DNA of 64,000 nucleotides from Pycnopodia helianthoides (Eukaryota > Echinodermata > Asteroidea > Forcipulatida > Asteriidae), in the NCBI GenBank assembly GCA_032158295.1, contig CM063249.1, positions 7,083,195-7,147,194 of the forward strand. The letters are read 5' to 3'. Position 1 is the stretch's first letter; every line of letters starts with the position of its first letter. Below are positions 1 to 13,178 of the stretch, piece after piece. The notes under the pieces are model-generated. The model worked only from the letters and a program-made list of their open reading frames with translations, had not been told where the DNA came from and made no database searches. A program made the translations under genes and the position numbers.

Positions 1-1200
1 ATTCCTCCAAACGCTCGAAGCTGGTCTCTGGCGTAATTCACGAGCCTCGAAGTGGGACGTCAGATGTTCGGGCTAGGTATTACAATGCATGATACATCGA
101 TGTTGGACGGTTTAGACCAGAGACACGATTCGGCTGTTTTGTCTCCCTGAGTAAAGATTCGCGTGTTTAAATTCGTGTTAACTGGGCGGGGTTAAAACAA
201 ATATTGGCGCATTTCGTCAGCCAACAGTCCTTGAATAATAAATTGAAATACAGTCAGTGTGTCGGGGGGGGGGAGAGATTACTTACTGACACGATTATAA
301 TTCTGCGGAGGTTTTCTCTTTCCTCTTCTTCTTCTTCTTCTTCCTTTTCCCCCTTTTTTCCCCCTTTTCTTTTCCTACACTTATTTCTTTCTTTTACCCT
401 GAGTGGGAGGGTAGGGAGAGGGGCACATGACAGGATATCAATCAGTATTCATCCTAGTCCCGTCCCTTTTTAATATGCTGTGAATTTCTTGCTCCTGGGG
501 TCGAGGAGGGCAAATCCATGGGATGAAGTGGGTATACCCTGGGGAAAATAATCGAATCCTTTGTTAAAGGTGCTAGGTACAATTTTTTGCCGTTTTTGAT
601 CCTAAGGGATTTAAATGTTGATATTTATTTGGGTATATTAAAACTAAGAGAGAATCAAGCACAAATCTACTCAAATACGGCTCTAACGGCCTACTTCACT
701 AACAGGTCGGGCAAGTGTACAAGCTATGTCGTGCCATTCAGCTACGTCGTACCATTCAGCCAATGAAGGGTCATCATTTGACCCCAGTTTGAGCTCTTGA
801 CGTCACATGGAAGGGGCTCTGTTCCCAGCTTCGTACTATACCAAGACCCGCCAAACATGGAACTCTGGTCAGAGACAGCTCAATACTATTAGATCAGTGC
901 GTCCCGTGAGCTGCCGCTAGGTTAGTGACGTGTTGCAGGAGTTCTTCTGCCTCCCTTTGGACTGGGCAGACGCCGGGGGAGCATCCTTCGACGTTCATCC
1001 CATATCCACCGTGGCAAAGATTACACCAGATGTCAACACTACGAGATGGAGTGGAGGGGATGCGAATAATAAGTGGCTATAATATGCCTACATGCGACTG
1101 CCTCATTTTTTTATTTTTTTTTGACAGATGGCTATGCTCCATCAAGCTGACCTGAAATTTCCCATAGTTTTATATTGCGCGCTTTTGTCGGCGTTCAAGA
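1..1200. other. No gene recognised
   Basis: Apart from the pyrimidine tract at 313-400 I see no homology, RNA gene or large repeat. GTCGTGCCATTCAGCTACGT / GTCGTACCATTCAGC near 727-760 is a short direct repeat. Confidence 0.4.
313..400 (+). repeat. Polypyrimidine tract with (TTC)n
   Basis: CTTCTTCTTCTTCTTC followed by mixed C/T runs. Translated frames here are low-complexity artefacts. Confidence 0.75.
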
Positions 1201-1407
1201 TATTTTAACTTGTCTGTCTGTCTGTCTGTTTGTGCTTACAGGATAGACATTGATTGGGGTGATTTTAGAGTTGGAACTATACTTGTGAGGTGTTTTGAAC
1301 CTTGTGGGATGCACTCACAATGCTTTTAACAGAAATGGTCAAAGAAAAGGGATCATAAACAACACCTCGGGAAATACTACACAGTGTCGCTCTACTAATT
1401 ATGACCG

Positions 1408-1770
<363 letters not shown>

Positions 1771-1892
1771 GTTTTCCTTCTCTCTCTTTGACCTGTAGAT
1801 CATGATGTAACCCTCTGAGACCAATGTGTAGCTCTTTCTGATAGCAGCTGCATCACACTATTATCTAGTTATGTAAAACAGTACCCGACACC

Positions 1893-2012
1893 TAGGCCGT
1901 GTCCGAATTAGATTTCCGCGTCATCATGCGTTAAAGTATAGGACGTTCTTAGCAACACCCATAGCAACAGTCGTAGCCCCAGCCGTAGCCGTCATTTCGG
2001 ATACGGCCCTAA
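1893..2012. mobile_element. MITE family B copy
   Basis: Family B is about 120 bp. Its termini are TAGGCCGTGTCCGAATTAG and the complement TTTCGGATACGGCCCTAA; internal GCCGTAGCC motifs recur. Confidence 0.65.
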
Positions 2013-2638
2013 TCAGTTGAAGTTGACAATAAAAAAGACACGTGTAGTAAATAAACATAAGGATTTGCCGCATGATAAGGAATTCACTCGAATGGCTCTG
2101 TGGATAAATCCGATAAGAATCTCCTTGTTGGGAGCTAAAAGAACAATCTTTAATCTAATCGTATCTACAGGGTTGTGCACCTGCTGAACAAGTGCGATTT
2201 TACTGTGCGAGAATTAAACGAGGTCAGAATCGCACTTGTCTGATTCTGTTTACCGTACATTAGAAGAGACAGTGTAAGTCTCACGACGACGAGGTCACCG
2301 TGAGCTTCCGGGCACCTCTGACCGACCAGCTATGGCAGATTAACGTGTTGCAATTTTATTCCTTTCACGTTGCTTTCTTCAACCCCCAAAAACATACTGG
2401 TGGAATGATTACATTTAAAACCAACAGTGTAATAAATACAAAATTAAAATAGAATCTGGAGACTTAAGAGAAAATGTAGCAATAGTACTCAACCTCCAAT
2501 ATCCGGCACGAAAGTGTCAAATTGCGAATTTTAGCCGACTATGCTACACAAACCGTGACGAAAACATTAACAAACCGAAGTTAGGCTTTAATTTTTGTAA
2601 TCGGGATATTAGTGCTTCGTTACTTTATAGGAGGCATA

Positions 2639-2993
2639 TAACCAAACAGATGTATGAAGCTCAACCACGAACCACAACCATGCATGGTCTATGGTAGCTG
2701 CCACTGGTTCCCTGTTTCTCAGCTGGTAACCCTAACTTTTGTTTCTTTTTCTTTTTTTTAAACCCTGCCCCTAACCCTATAACCCTTCCCCTAACCCTAA
2801 CCCTAACCCTAACCCTAACCCTAACCCTAACCCTAACCCTAACCCTAACCCCAACACTAACACTAACACTAACACTAACCCTAACCCTAACCCTAACCCT
2901 AACCCTATCTACCCGTACCCGTACCCCTACAGCTACCATAGAACGAGCATGATGGTTGTGGTTCGTGGTTTAGCTTCATATGTCTGTTTGGTT
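2639..2993. mobile_element. Inverted-repeat element with a telomere-like core
   Basis: The arms 2639-2700 and 2930-2993 are reverse complements over about 60 bp. Shared landmarks are AACCAAACAGA, TATGAAGCT, AACCACGAACCACAACCAT and CTATGGTAGCTG. Between them lies the CCCTAA array. Arms beyond 2639 and 2993 pair only weakly (TATAGGAGGC against the complement of CTCCTTTATA). The layout suggests a foldback or MITE-type element that carries telomeric repeats. Confidence 0.75.
2758..2907 (+). repeat. Interstitial telomere-like array (CCCTAA)n
   Basis: About 20 units of CCCTAA, the complement of the animal telomere repeat TTAGGG. The array is interrupted by a block of AACACT variants near 2851-2878 and by degenerate units at the left edge. 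It is internal to a chromosome, since unique DNA and genes lie on both sides. Confidence 0.9.
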
Positions 2994-3490
2994 ATCTCCT
3001 TTATAGCACAAAAACAGACCTTGTGTCGCATGGACTTTACGTGATGCTTCGTGGCGTCGCGACGCGTCGCCGGGACAACGACGTCTTAGTTTCGCGCGGT
3101 TTGGGTACCCGTACAACTACTAAATATAGCAGCTTGATGGAGTATTTGCATGCGTATACGTCAAGGATTACGACGAGCGCCTTTTTATTGCATGTTCCTC
3201 ATTGTCAAACGTGAAGCGGAAATTAAGGTCAGCTTTAAAAAATATATATTATATCTTTCCAAGTATTTCTAAATTGTTTACAAATTACAATTTCTAAATT
3301 TAGCTTTTTGTTATTCAAAACATATTCAACAGGTGAAATTTATTTTTAAAAACATCGCAATACAAGTTCATTTCAAAAACAACTGCCACAATACACGCTG
3401 TATAGCTGCTAGCTCAGATTCTCGCGAAAGCTCGTACGCTCTCGAGGTCAACTTACACAGTCTAACGATTCACACGACTTTCTACCACCT

Positions 3491-3671
3491 GGGCCCAATT
3501 TCAGGAACTGCTAAAGCACAAAAAGCAGCTAAGCACAAAGCAATTTTGATTACCAGATTATGGTTACCCACCGTAATACCGTTTCACATTATACTGTCTT
3601 TGACTGGTTTCCTGTTTAGTTTTGCTTAGCAGAAAATTGTCAGCAAAATATCCTGCTTAAGCAGCTCGGGC
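3491..3671. mobile_element. MITE family A copy
   Basis: Family A is palindromic and about 190 bp long. It opens GGGCCCAATTTCATAGAGCT, then GCTTAAGCACAAAAAGTAGC and TACCAGAATAAGGTTACC. It closes TTCTGCTTAGCAGAAAATTG and GCTTAAGCAGCTCTATGAAA. This copy is diverged at the left end (CAGGAACTGCTAAAGC). Confidence 0.7.
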
Positions 3672-4149
3672 TCTGGACTTAATTTTAAAAAGTATGCCAG
3701 CGCACAACAATCATACTTATCAGAAATAGATTACACTGCCCCGCTCATTATAGTAAACAAAAATGCTAGCAGTTCAGCTTTACGGCCTAATGAAAATAAG
3801 ACACCGACTGCTTAAGAAATCAAAAAATTGTGCTGAACAGAAATATCGTCATTAATTTGAACGCAAGGTATTATCTGTCTGGTTGAGAAAACTGGCACCC
3901 GAAGAAGGACCGCTAAAGCAGTAAATTCACCACCGCACGATAACATCCTACGTGGTGACTGCTCTTTATTCCGACACTCCTATGCTCCGACAACCCCCTC
4001 GTGATTTACACGGTAGAGTTTGGGGTAGAGATAGGGTTAGTGTTAGGATTAGGAATATACTCTAGGGATGTCACTAGGGATGCCATTTTAAGTCCAACTT
4101 TTCACCTTTTTTTGATGTTATTTTGATTTAAACATTGTTCCTTCTATTT

Positions 4150-4276
4150 TTTTTTTTGAACCTTTTTGTGTACTCGAATGGTTCTAAAGTTGTAAATTCA
4201 AAATGCAATTCGGTCGTTGGACCGCGAATCTGTGAATGTTTTTAAATAAACCATAAACCAATAAACCAATAATAGG
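4150..4276 (+). mobile_element. 3' tail of a non-LTR retrotransposon
   Basis: GCAATTCGG...GTTTTTAAATAAACCATAAACCAATAA matches, with gaps, the minus-strand 3' end of the element at 54330-56150 (GCAATTCAG...TTTTTAAATAAATAAAAC then ATAAACCATAAACCAATAA). It is therefore a severely 5'-truncated related copy with an AATAAACC-type tail. Confidence 0.5.
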
Positions 4277-5426
4277 GGTGTCGGAACATAGGTGTGTAAC
4301 CATCCTACGTATCTCTATTCGATCCAGGCGCGTGAGCAGGTTCTGGGGCAAATAAATAGTTTAAGTCTCCTTTGGGAGAAATGTTGGTTCCGAAAAGAAG
4401 GGATTAATTAAGATGAAGACAAGTTGTATTCGTCTTCAGTAGAGAACAAGACGTCGACAGTATTTAAACCAGAACCAACACTTCTCCCAGAAGATATTTT
4501 CACAACTTGCTTGTTACCCGTGAATCTACCTCGGCTCTTACGTTCCTGCACAACGGAACGTCTCAAATCGTTACCATCTATTATGGACGTGTACCAGTGT
4601 AAGACACTCAAACCGTCTTGAGAGTAATGTCAAGGTGAATTTAAATTTCCTTTTTTTAAAGAGGGTTCGGATCAAAAATTAAGCACGGAACAAAAATTGA
4701 AGATCCTTGCATCAGACCACGAATAATTTTAATTGCATCTTTGCAATTAACGTTGGCCATATATAGATTCAATGCTAGACTAAATTGGGTGGACTGTAAA
4801 ATTGCCATTGACTTCAACCGACATCTGCATTAACGCATAATACACATCTCTTGTGTTCCTACAAGCATGATATCCGCACCGCACGCCACAATCCCAGATC
4901 ACCCAAATTAAAGATATTTTGTCAAAGTAATTAGACCACAAACAGACACATTATGTACAGTACAATGATTAATTGCCTTTTACGATGTTTTTGTGTTTGC
5001 TTGATTGTTTTGGGGTGGATTTTTGTTTGCGTTTTCTTTATTGTTATTTTATTTTATTTTTTTAACTTGATGTACAAGGAAATGCTTTTGACATTTGGCT
5101 CAATATCTTGATAACTAATGTATTTGAAAATTTCCAAAGACTTAAAACGCTTCTTATAAATTGGACAAGATTTACATGTTTACAACTGCCGCTCATAAAA
5201 ATCTCTAAAACTACATGTAGAGTTTTAAACAATTGTTATCTAAGTCTTAATTTGCTATTTCGGTTGTTTACACATACCAAGCGTGAACAAAAGAGGTCAG
5301 ACAATATAGGTGCATCCACACAGTGTTTTTCACAAGTTAAAGAATACTTTGTACGTTTTACTTTTCTTAAGTGCACAGAACAAAGGAATATCCACAGAGA
5401 GTATGCAACAAAGTTGCCGCGTGGAC

Positions 5427-5806
5427 AACGACTACAACAACAACGACGACCACAATAACAACGACGACCACAACAACAACAACGACGACCACGACCACAA
5501 CAACAACGACCACAACAACAACGACGACCACAACAACAACGACGACCACAACAACAACAACGACGACGACCACAACAACAACGACAACAACAACAACGAC
5601 GACCACAACAACAACGACGACCACAACAACAACGACGACGACGACCACAACAACAACGACAACAACAACAACGACGACCACAACAACAACGACGACAACG
5701 ACAACAACAACAACGACACAACAACAACAACAAACGACGACCACAACAACAACAACAACGACGACGACCACAACAACAACGACGACCACAACAAAGACGC
5801 AGCTTG
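5427..5806 (+). repeat. CAA/CGA/CCA trinucleotide array
   Basis: Roughly 125 triplets built from ACAACAACGACGACC-type units. All frames stay open because the repeat lacks stop codons, giving poly-Asn/Asp, poly-Thr, poly-Val or Cys/Arg translations. No gene is implied. Confidence 0.9.
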
Positions 5807-6340
5807 AAAACGTAATATGAAAGTGACAACGTTTCATGAACCACCCATTAACAATCCGTCAGCCAATTGCTCATCGCCAATATATTCTTGTCACATATTA
5901 TTCACAGCACACTCGTTGCAACTATAATCAGTGTGGGGCCCAACAAAATAAATATATGGATCGATACCTGGCCGTGTTTGTCAAACACTTCTCTTAATGA
6001 GCATCCACGTTTTCGAGTGTCAGTTTTTCATTATTAAAAAACAGTCCGGGAAAGTCTGCGCGTGCATGCAGCTTGTGCAAACATAACGCAGTTGTTAACG
6101 GTACACGACGTACTTGTTCCTTGGTGCGGACGTAATAAAACAGAAAGATCGATTTGTTTCACCAGGTCCATTTTAGAGAGCTTGGAACCTCCCCCCCGGT
6201 CCTTTGTTAAACTCTTTCGTTTGAAACAGTCATCTTGTTGTTGTACCCTACTTGTATTCTTGCTTGTAAAAGAATTGGTAAGCAGCTCAAGGCATTTGAC
6301 CTGTCTCGTTATCAAATACATAATAAATTGGTACTCTAAC

Positions 6341-6446
6341 TTAGGCCGTGTCCAAAGTAGTGACTGTGGCTGTGGCTGGAGCACAGGATCCCCATAACAG
6401 CAGCCTTAGCAATTAGCCTCAGCCGTAGCCACGGACAGGGCCTCAA
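6341..6446. mobile_element. MITE family B copy
   Basis: TTAGGCCGTGTCCAAAGTAG to CAGCCGTAGCCACGGACAGG then GCC, the same order as the copy at 1893-2012. Confidence 0.6.
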
Positions 6447-6895
6447 ACTGGAAGAAGATAGTATGACACCCGTGTGTGACAACAAAACTGAAATAGTATT
6501 TTAAAAATAAATCTACCACATACATGTCACGTGGTGACAATGATGACGTCAGCATGGCGTGTGAAGAACCTTTCGCACGATCACGTGCTTTCAAATGTTT
6601 GATAAATGGTTTTTTTAAGGGAGCTAGATCAGCCGCTTAACCAAATTATAAAATACCTTGAAAGGCAACTGTCAGTCAGACCCTCGTTGCCATGCTAACA
6701 CCATCCCTGTCCAGTTCCCTGTCCGTAGTAGCAATAATCATATTGACTTTGTTGTTCTACGAAAAGGGGTTCAGACCATTTTGCCCTTCCTCCTTTAATA
6801 ATAATAACAATAATTCAATGTGTGTTAAGACATGGACTTCCTCTCAGACCGTTGGGCTATAATTATATAGCTCTGATGGCATATCTCGATGGGCT

Positions 6896-7132
6896 GGGGC
6901 CAATTTCATGGCGATGCTTAACGGTAGGCACATTTTCGTGCTTACTGTAGCAGGCAAGTTTGCTTAAGCGTAAGCGTATTTCACAGGTTAGCGAAAATTG
7001 GGCGGCCAGCCTGCGCGTTCACCATGAATTTGCATTGTTTCGTCATTCAATTTCATACAGTAAGCACAGGAAGGTTAGCTTGCCTTTTCGTTAGCTTACG
7101 GTTAGCAGCGCTATGAAATGGAAACTCGCCCC
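6896..7132. mobile_element. Palindromic element distantly related to MITE family A
   Basis: GGGGCCAATTTCATGGCGAT and GCGCTATGAAATGGAAACTC then GCCCC frame internal GCTTA/TAAGC motifs. Confidence 0.55.
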
Positions 7133-7302
7133 AAGACCGTGTCCGTATTAGAAGACTTTTTGCTTAGCTGTGCCAATTGGCTTACAGCGACAACGTTGGA
7201 GACTAGCCACTGCCGAAGTCGTATTTGGTTGATTTTAATAAGAGAAAAACAGAGTGGCTGCTTTAAGACAAAGATCTATTGTTATAGCTAACGATGGACC
7301 CT

Positions 7303-7590
7303 CGCCCAATTTCAAAGAGCTGCTTTTTAAGCAAAAATATAGCTGGTAACCTTTTTTCTGGTAAGTATAATTTTGTTGAGCTTGGTTTGTTTTTGTGGGT
7401 AGGCATACACACCGTTGTGGGGACATTTACACAATGGAACAAAGGTCCCCACAACGTTTTTCCTTTGTTAAACTGGGTCCCCACGAGGTAATTCTTTAGA
7501 AAATGGAATAATAGAACAACAATAGGAAATCCCAACCACGGTGTGTGCAAAAAAAATAAGTGCTTAAGCAGCTCTATGAAATCTGGCCCT
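7303..7590. mobile_element. MITE family A copy carrying an insertion
   Basis: GCCCAATTTCAAAGAGCTGC at the left and TGCTTAAGCAGCTCTATGAA at the right. The extra internal DNA (about 7390-7550) has its own inverted motif CGTTGTGGGGAC / GTCCCCACAACG, so a second element sits inside. Confidence 0.65.
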
Positions 7591-7670
7591 GTTTGCAAGC
7601 TTGACGTAATTACACCTTTACTGGCGTCACACACGATTGCAAGAAATGCATCAGGCTGTTTCTTCGAGGA

Positions 7671-8029
7671 CTTAAAGGCACTGGACACTATTGGTAATTA
7701 CTCAACATAATTGTTAGCATAAAAACTTAGTTGTTAACGAGCAATGGAGAGCTGTTGATAGTATAAAACATTGTGAGAAACGGCTCCCTCTGAAGTAGTT
7801 TTGGAGAAAGAAGTAATTTCTCAGTAAAATATTTGAATTGATTTTGAGACCTCACGCGTGAGGTCTCGAAATCAGGCATCTGAAAGCACACAACTTCGTG
7901 TGGCAAGGGTGTTTTTTCTTCCAATTGAGTTCAAATTTTCACAGGTTTGTTATTTTGTGCATATGTTGAGATACACCAAGTGAGAAGACTGGTCTTTGAC
8001 AATTACCAAAGGTGTACAGTGTCTTTAAG
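7671..8029. mobile_element. MITE family C copy, about 360 bp
   Basis: The termini are TTAAAGGCACTGGACACTAT and the complement of GGTGTACAGTGTCTTTAAG. Internally it has GAAACGGCTCCCTCTGAAG, the palindrome GAGACCTCACGCGTGAGGTC and ACACAACTTCGTGTGGCAAG. Same family as 53846-54226, inverted relative to it. Confidence 0.8.
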
Positions 8030-9666
8030 GAAGAATACAAAGATTTTTACCCACTGTTTTGCAAAGTCTTAAGGTCTTCTCGGAATTAACAGCTTTTGTT
8101 TTAAGAACTGCTTTAGCTGTTAGAAAACACGAACGAGTTCAATTACACACAAACGTCTGCCAGATTTTGAGTCAGAAGTATATTGAAAACTTTGCGAGCG
8201 CGGCTGATGCACGCATGCGTCACTTATTGATGACCTGTGCTATAATAATGTATGTCATGTATGACGTTGCATGATTAGCCAATGACCTGCCAAATAGGGC
8301 GGAACAACCCCGTCCCCCTCCGTATACTTTTTTTCTATAATAAATGACTTCGTAGAGCTCTTCAACAGACAATACAGTAGAGATTAATGAGAGGTATATC
8401 TCCGGTGGGCGTATGATTTATTATCTTTTCGGTTTATTTAGGTATAACACAAAATTAATTCTCAAGCGACTCACGTTTGACTCGTGCTCACGTTGAAAAA
8501 AAATTATAATTTTTTTATAATGAGCTGGCTTTTTTGATGAAATATTAAATACGTATAGGGTGAGGAGGGAAAATACTGCCACTAATTTTGGGGTTTAACG
8601 TTTCAAATGAAACAACCAATCGAATACAAAAATGGATATTTGAGAAAGATCAAGTTAGCATCAAATTTTCTTACAATAGGGCAAAATAAAGTGTGGTTTT
8701 TTTTGGGGGGGGGTTGTGTCTGTTATGTAGCCCCCTGAGATTTTTTTATTTTTGTTTTTAAATGCCATGGAATTATCGCAGGGATAATGATTTTCGTTCT
8801 TCTCTAACTTCTAGGCTATATGGCACCTTTTTTTCCCTTGGAAATGAAGCCATTGGTGCCTTCCACATCCTTGTAGTAGACTCACGGAATTACTCCCGCG
8901 GTGTAAACACATTCAACAATATTCGAAAACAATTCAAACTGTGTTTTACAAGATTACGATATTATCAATCTGTTTGATCGGCAGTATGCGTGCACATTCT
9001 ATTTTTCCATAAGTAATGAAACTGCTATCGGCAGGACTGTACCTTGTTGATATCTTCATTGGGTGATAGCGGTTTTAATCAGGGTATGTTTTGTTTTGGG
9101 GAAAGCCACAATGCGAGGCATACTCAATCGTTTGACAATAATTGTTGGCGTTGTAGTCGTAGCTAAGGGTGGGGGAATAATTCCCGCATTTTGAGAAACG
9201 GTTTTATCCCACTTTGGGTCATTTTACGTTAAAAGAGCCCCGCGTAGGGCATCAACTGCATGTTCCATTAAGCAACACAACAAACGTGTCTATCCCAAAA
9301 CCCACAATGTCAAATCCCCCAATCCCGCTTTTCAATCAAGGCTACACACAAGATGTCATTCTGCAGTTTTACCTGCTCCGTGCAGTGTCTGCCATCCATA
9401 CAATTAGTACCCATTACCTTCCAATTAGAGCAGTGCTTGATTAATACTTGACCATGGACTTAATTATCATAATCAGAACTGACCTTCATTGTGGCAAGTC
9501 CGTGTGGTCGGGGGTGGGGGTCGGAGAAGTCCGCTGTTTTGTGAAAACTTACATTTTGTTTGTGTACTGTCCTTGCGGCTCTCGAATTCACGTTTACAAT
9601 CCGTGTGTGAGAGTATGAGTCTGGACGTCTTTTCCTTAAGATTTAGCTGAGAGCACGTTCGGGTGG
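8030..9666. other. No gene recognised
   Basis: AT-rich intergenic DNA. The 71-residue plus-strand frame at 8762-8977 has ordinary composition but no recognisable motif and no splice context I can defend. Confidence 0.35.
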
Positions 9667-9828
9667 GCGACTACAGTGACTGGACTAACCAGAAACAGTG
9701 TGACAGTGTGTGACGTAGCTCTCGAATTGACTAGCTCGACCATGCTCCAGTGCGTGGTCGAGCCATGGTCGAGCTAGTCAATCTCCCTGTGCTCTATGGT
9801 TTCTAGTAAGTCTAGTCACTCTAGTCGC
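9667..9828. mobile_element. Inverted-repeat element with a strong central hairpin
   Basis: The inner arms ATTGACTAGCTCGACCATG (9726-9744) and complement (9764-9782) are perfect. The outer arms GCGACTA.AGTGACT.GACT pair imperfectly with 9790-9828. Confidence 0.75.
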
Positions 9829-10249
9829 TCTAAAAGAAAGTCCAGCCAGGGTGCCGATAAGATGGATTAAGATGGTTCAAGTAGGCCTATAGGTAACAGC
9901 AAATGGGAACGAATTGAAACATCCTCGACTTTCCTTGTATATAATTCATTTAATTATAATATGAAACACATTTACGCCTTTAAAATAAGTTTAAAATAAC
10001 TCTCTTAATTACATTATGGTTTGTTTTATTATAGCAAACAATTTTTCGTTTTACAACAAAATATGTGTCGCATATAGCCTAGAGCATATCAGAAAAAAAA
10101 TTAAAAGCAAACTCATGTAATGTTTAAATCATTGTTACACCTAACTTAATATTAAACCAAACACGTTGTTTAAGGTGAACACTTTGCATGCCTCATGTTA
10201 GCAGTTTTGTCCCCTTAATGGATGTGACTTTTGTTAATTACTCGAAAGT

Positions 10250-10510
10250 ACACCCCCAAAATGTACCAACACATGAATTGAAACTCAAGTTTATATTGAA
10301 TGACTGTATATTTTTATTTGAGGGTTCTTGAAACAAATAGTCAGTGTTATATAACAATAATCAGCTCAAATTATTGTCAGTTATCCTGCATGTCCATTTT
10401 TGAAACCCCTTTGGGGTGGTTTAGGTACTTATAAATACAACCATTGAAAACTGCCAAAGTGACGAAATCAAAGTGATCCCCTTTCTTGTGTTTCCTGTCA
10501 CAAATCTAAA
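10250..10510 (+). repeat. Dispersed repeat family H copy
   Basis: It shares CTCAAATTATT, CATGTCCATT, TTGAAAC, CTTTGGGGTGGTTT, GGTACT and TGTGTTTCCTGT in order with 29365-29640. Confidence 0.5.
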
Positions 10511-11714
10511 CTTGCTATTCTTGTTGAAGAACATTTAACATAGGTCTTTAATTACTAATATAATTGGCCTTAAGTCGTGTATTGGGTAGCTATCATAACA
10601 CTGTGGAAGTTTTTGAGCCAGCTTTTAAAGAAAACTTTTAACATAAGGATTTTTGCACAACTTTGGGGGCGTTTTTTTTTTTTTTTTGCAACGATCGTGA
10701 GTAACTGATGGGCATACAAGTTTGCTTAACATAAAAAAATAGCTTGCTTGAAATCGAGCTACCCGCCAAATTGTCACGTAATGCACAATGCATTGTGAGT
10801 GGTTCGCACGTGTATTGACAAGCAGCTAAATATGTTTCAGGATTCGCAAATATTTTGTACAATGCCACCTCAACTTTACGATTAGAAATAGAGGTTTCAT
10901 GGCTCTCTGTAATCTTGCAAACTCTGGTTGTAGCCATTGTTGAAACGATCTTTAGAAGAAAACAATTGTAATATATACTAACAAGCACGAAAGAGCAAGT
11001 TAACATAATTAATGAGTTTAACAACCGAACCGAACTTGGGAATTACGTTTCTTGCTTATTTGCACATTTTTCATATTTTTAGATTTATGCCTGTTGTTTG
11101 CAGATGTTGATGTTTTAATACTGGTTTTTTTGCTGTGCGTGGGGCTGGGGGGAGAAGAACAGATAGGAAATATATACATATATCATAAATGGGCAACCTT
11201 TATGGAAAGATCAAAACACAACAAGCGCACCAGCGAGATGAAGGGCTGTAGGTCAATTCACAAAATCAAGGCGAACAGAGCACAGCATGAAAGCTCGCCA
11301 TTCCCGTCCTCTGACATTTCAAAGACGCATCTGTAAACCTATTCAATATTGACGAGGTCGTCTATTGTTATACGCTAAAACGCAGTAAAGTCAATGGAAA
11401 TATAGAATTCTCCTCCGCGAGGACGTGTACCTCATGGGAGAGAAATTACAGAGTAATTGTACGACGTGCAAATAAAGGACTGTGCAAATCTAAACGAAGT
11501 AAAATTTTCTGGCGACAAAATAGAGACTCGATTTGCAGAAGCGGAGAGAGTCTCCTGTAAAAGCAAATAAATATACTTATCCCATTAGATGTGAACCATT
11601 CCGATTAGTTTCTAGTTCGGGGCATGTTGGTTATTCCATTGTGTTTTTCTATTTCCCTAAAAAGCTGCGTCAAGGGAGCATCAAGCCTATGTTAGAAATC
11701 ATGTCGTTGCTTTA

Positions 11715-12040
11715 AAGGGACGATATACGACTGGCAATCACTCAACAAGTTTATGGCAATAAAAACTTACCTGGTTACAAGTACAGTTTTTAATCATCCA
11801 AAACTTGAATCTGAGGAACGTTTCTGTCAGAAAAGTTCCTAAGCTTGTGTATTCCTATTAGGGATTATATATTCTTCATGCTTGGACATAACCGCTCCAG
11901 ATTTTTGGCGATATCCCCAAAAAGCTACCACCTTTTGAAATGAAATTTTCACAGGTTAGTTTTATCGTATATATCTACATTTATATAGAATTAAAACAAC
12001 CGAACGGTTCCAAAAACCAAAGGTATTCCTCTGCTTTTAA
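11715..12040 (+). mobile_element. Repeat family D copy
   Basis: It shares with 62665-62945: ATGGCAATAAAAACTTAC, GTGTATTCCTAT, ACCACCTTTTGAAATGAAAT, TTTTCACAGGTTAGTTTTAT and TACATTTATATAG.ATTAA. Function unknown. Confidence 0.65.
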
Positions 12041-12570
12041 GTGTGTATTTCAAGTTCATTGTGGTCCAATAGTTTTGAATCCAAGTTGAACCTATAAACT
12101 GACTCGTGAGCTACAAGTGCCATTTTTGTGATAATGTAATAACAAAGTTATCTGTCTAACTGAAAATCAATACTAAACATTTTTTTCATGGTTTTCTAAA
12201 CATACAAAAACGAGCAACTAAGGTTTTAGAAAATGCGTTTAAAATAATAAGGCGCATTGAATGTTTTTAGAACACGTTGTCGCTTTTGTTTAATTTGTGC
12301 GGGTTTTCGATTGTACATCTCACCAATGAACAGTTTATTGAACAGTTAGAAATTTACTTAGATTCTGTTCTTGAACAGTTATAATCTTGTTTATACGATT
12401 TTCATCTAAGAACTCTATTTACTTATTTACTCTTTGGCGTTATGTCGTATAAAACTAACACACACACAAGTTATGCATCATAAGAAAAACATCAAAATGT
12501 TTAAATTAAAGCAAATACAAAATGCACTTGTTTTTAAAATACAACTGTCAGTGCCGACAGTTCTCTTTGT

Positions 12571-12758
12571 TTCATAGAGCTGCTTAAGCACAAAAAGTAG
12601 CTAAGCACATCAAAATAATGCTTACCAGAATAAGGTAACCGGCCAAACTACCATGTCACATGTGAAATTTGTGACTGGTATTCTGCTGATTTCTGCTTAG
12701 CAGAAAATTGTTAAGAAATTTTTGTCTGCCTAAGCAGCTCTATGAAATTGGGCACTGG
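12571..12758. mobile_element. MITE family A copy
   Basis: Well preserved: TTCATAGAGCTGCTTAAGCA at the left and CTAAGCAGCTCTATGAAATT at the right, with TGCTTAGCAGAAAATTGTTA inside. Confidence 0.8.
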
Positions 12759-13178
12759 TACAACCTTGCTCTAGACGCGAGTTTGTTATCGAAAATGGGA
12801 AACGTTCGCGCAGCGTCTAACCTCCTGCAACTTAACTTTTACATATTTTAACGGCACTCTACCATATACATATATGTAAATACAAATTAAAAACAAGCGC
12901 TATACGTCTAAAGTTATTTGAGAAATGTACCATTCACGAAGCGAAAATATTGTGTGAGTAAATAGTCAATTTGGATCCACGAGTTTCCAACATTTCCTTA
13001 AAGGTAACCATCTTTGTTTCGTTCCCTCTTCGTGTCGGTTAAAAACACGTGCACTTATTCTATTTACGACAAAATGGCGCCAGACTAATTTATATACTCC
13101 AAGCCTTGGGTTGATCAGAATGATAATAACGGCAATTGTCGACGTACGGTATGATGCAAAGACGGACCTGTTGATGGT

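Noticed and set aside
2661..2939. Val/Arg repeat protein frame
   Set aside because: It is the translation of the telomere-like array.
3023..3214. Short Arg-rich frame next to the telomere-like element
   Set aside because: 63 residues, no homology recognised and no splice context.
5236..5844. Cys/Arg-rich, poly-Thr, poly-Val and Asn/Asp-rich frames up to 202 residues
   Set aside because: All come from the triplet array; five overlapping frames on both strands cannot be genes, and flanks show no homology.
10638..11024. 128-residue minus-strand frame with a hydrophobic start
   Set aside because: The first 25 residues could pass as a signal peptide, but the rest has no family motif and the frame ends in a poly-Lys run from an A-tract.
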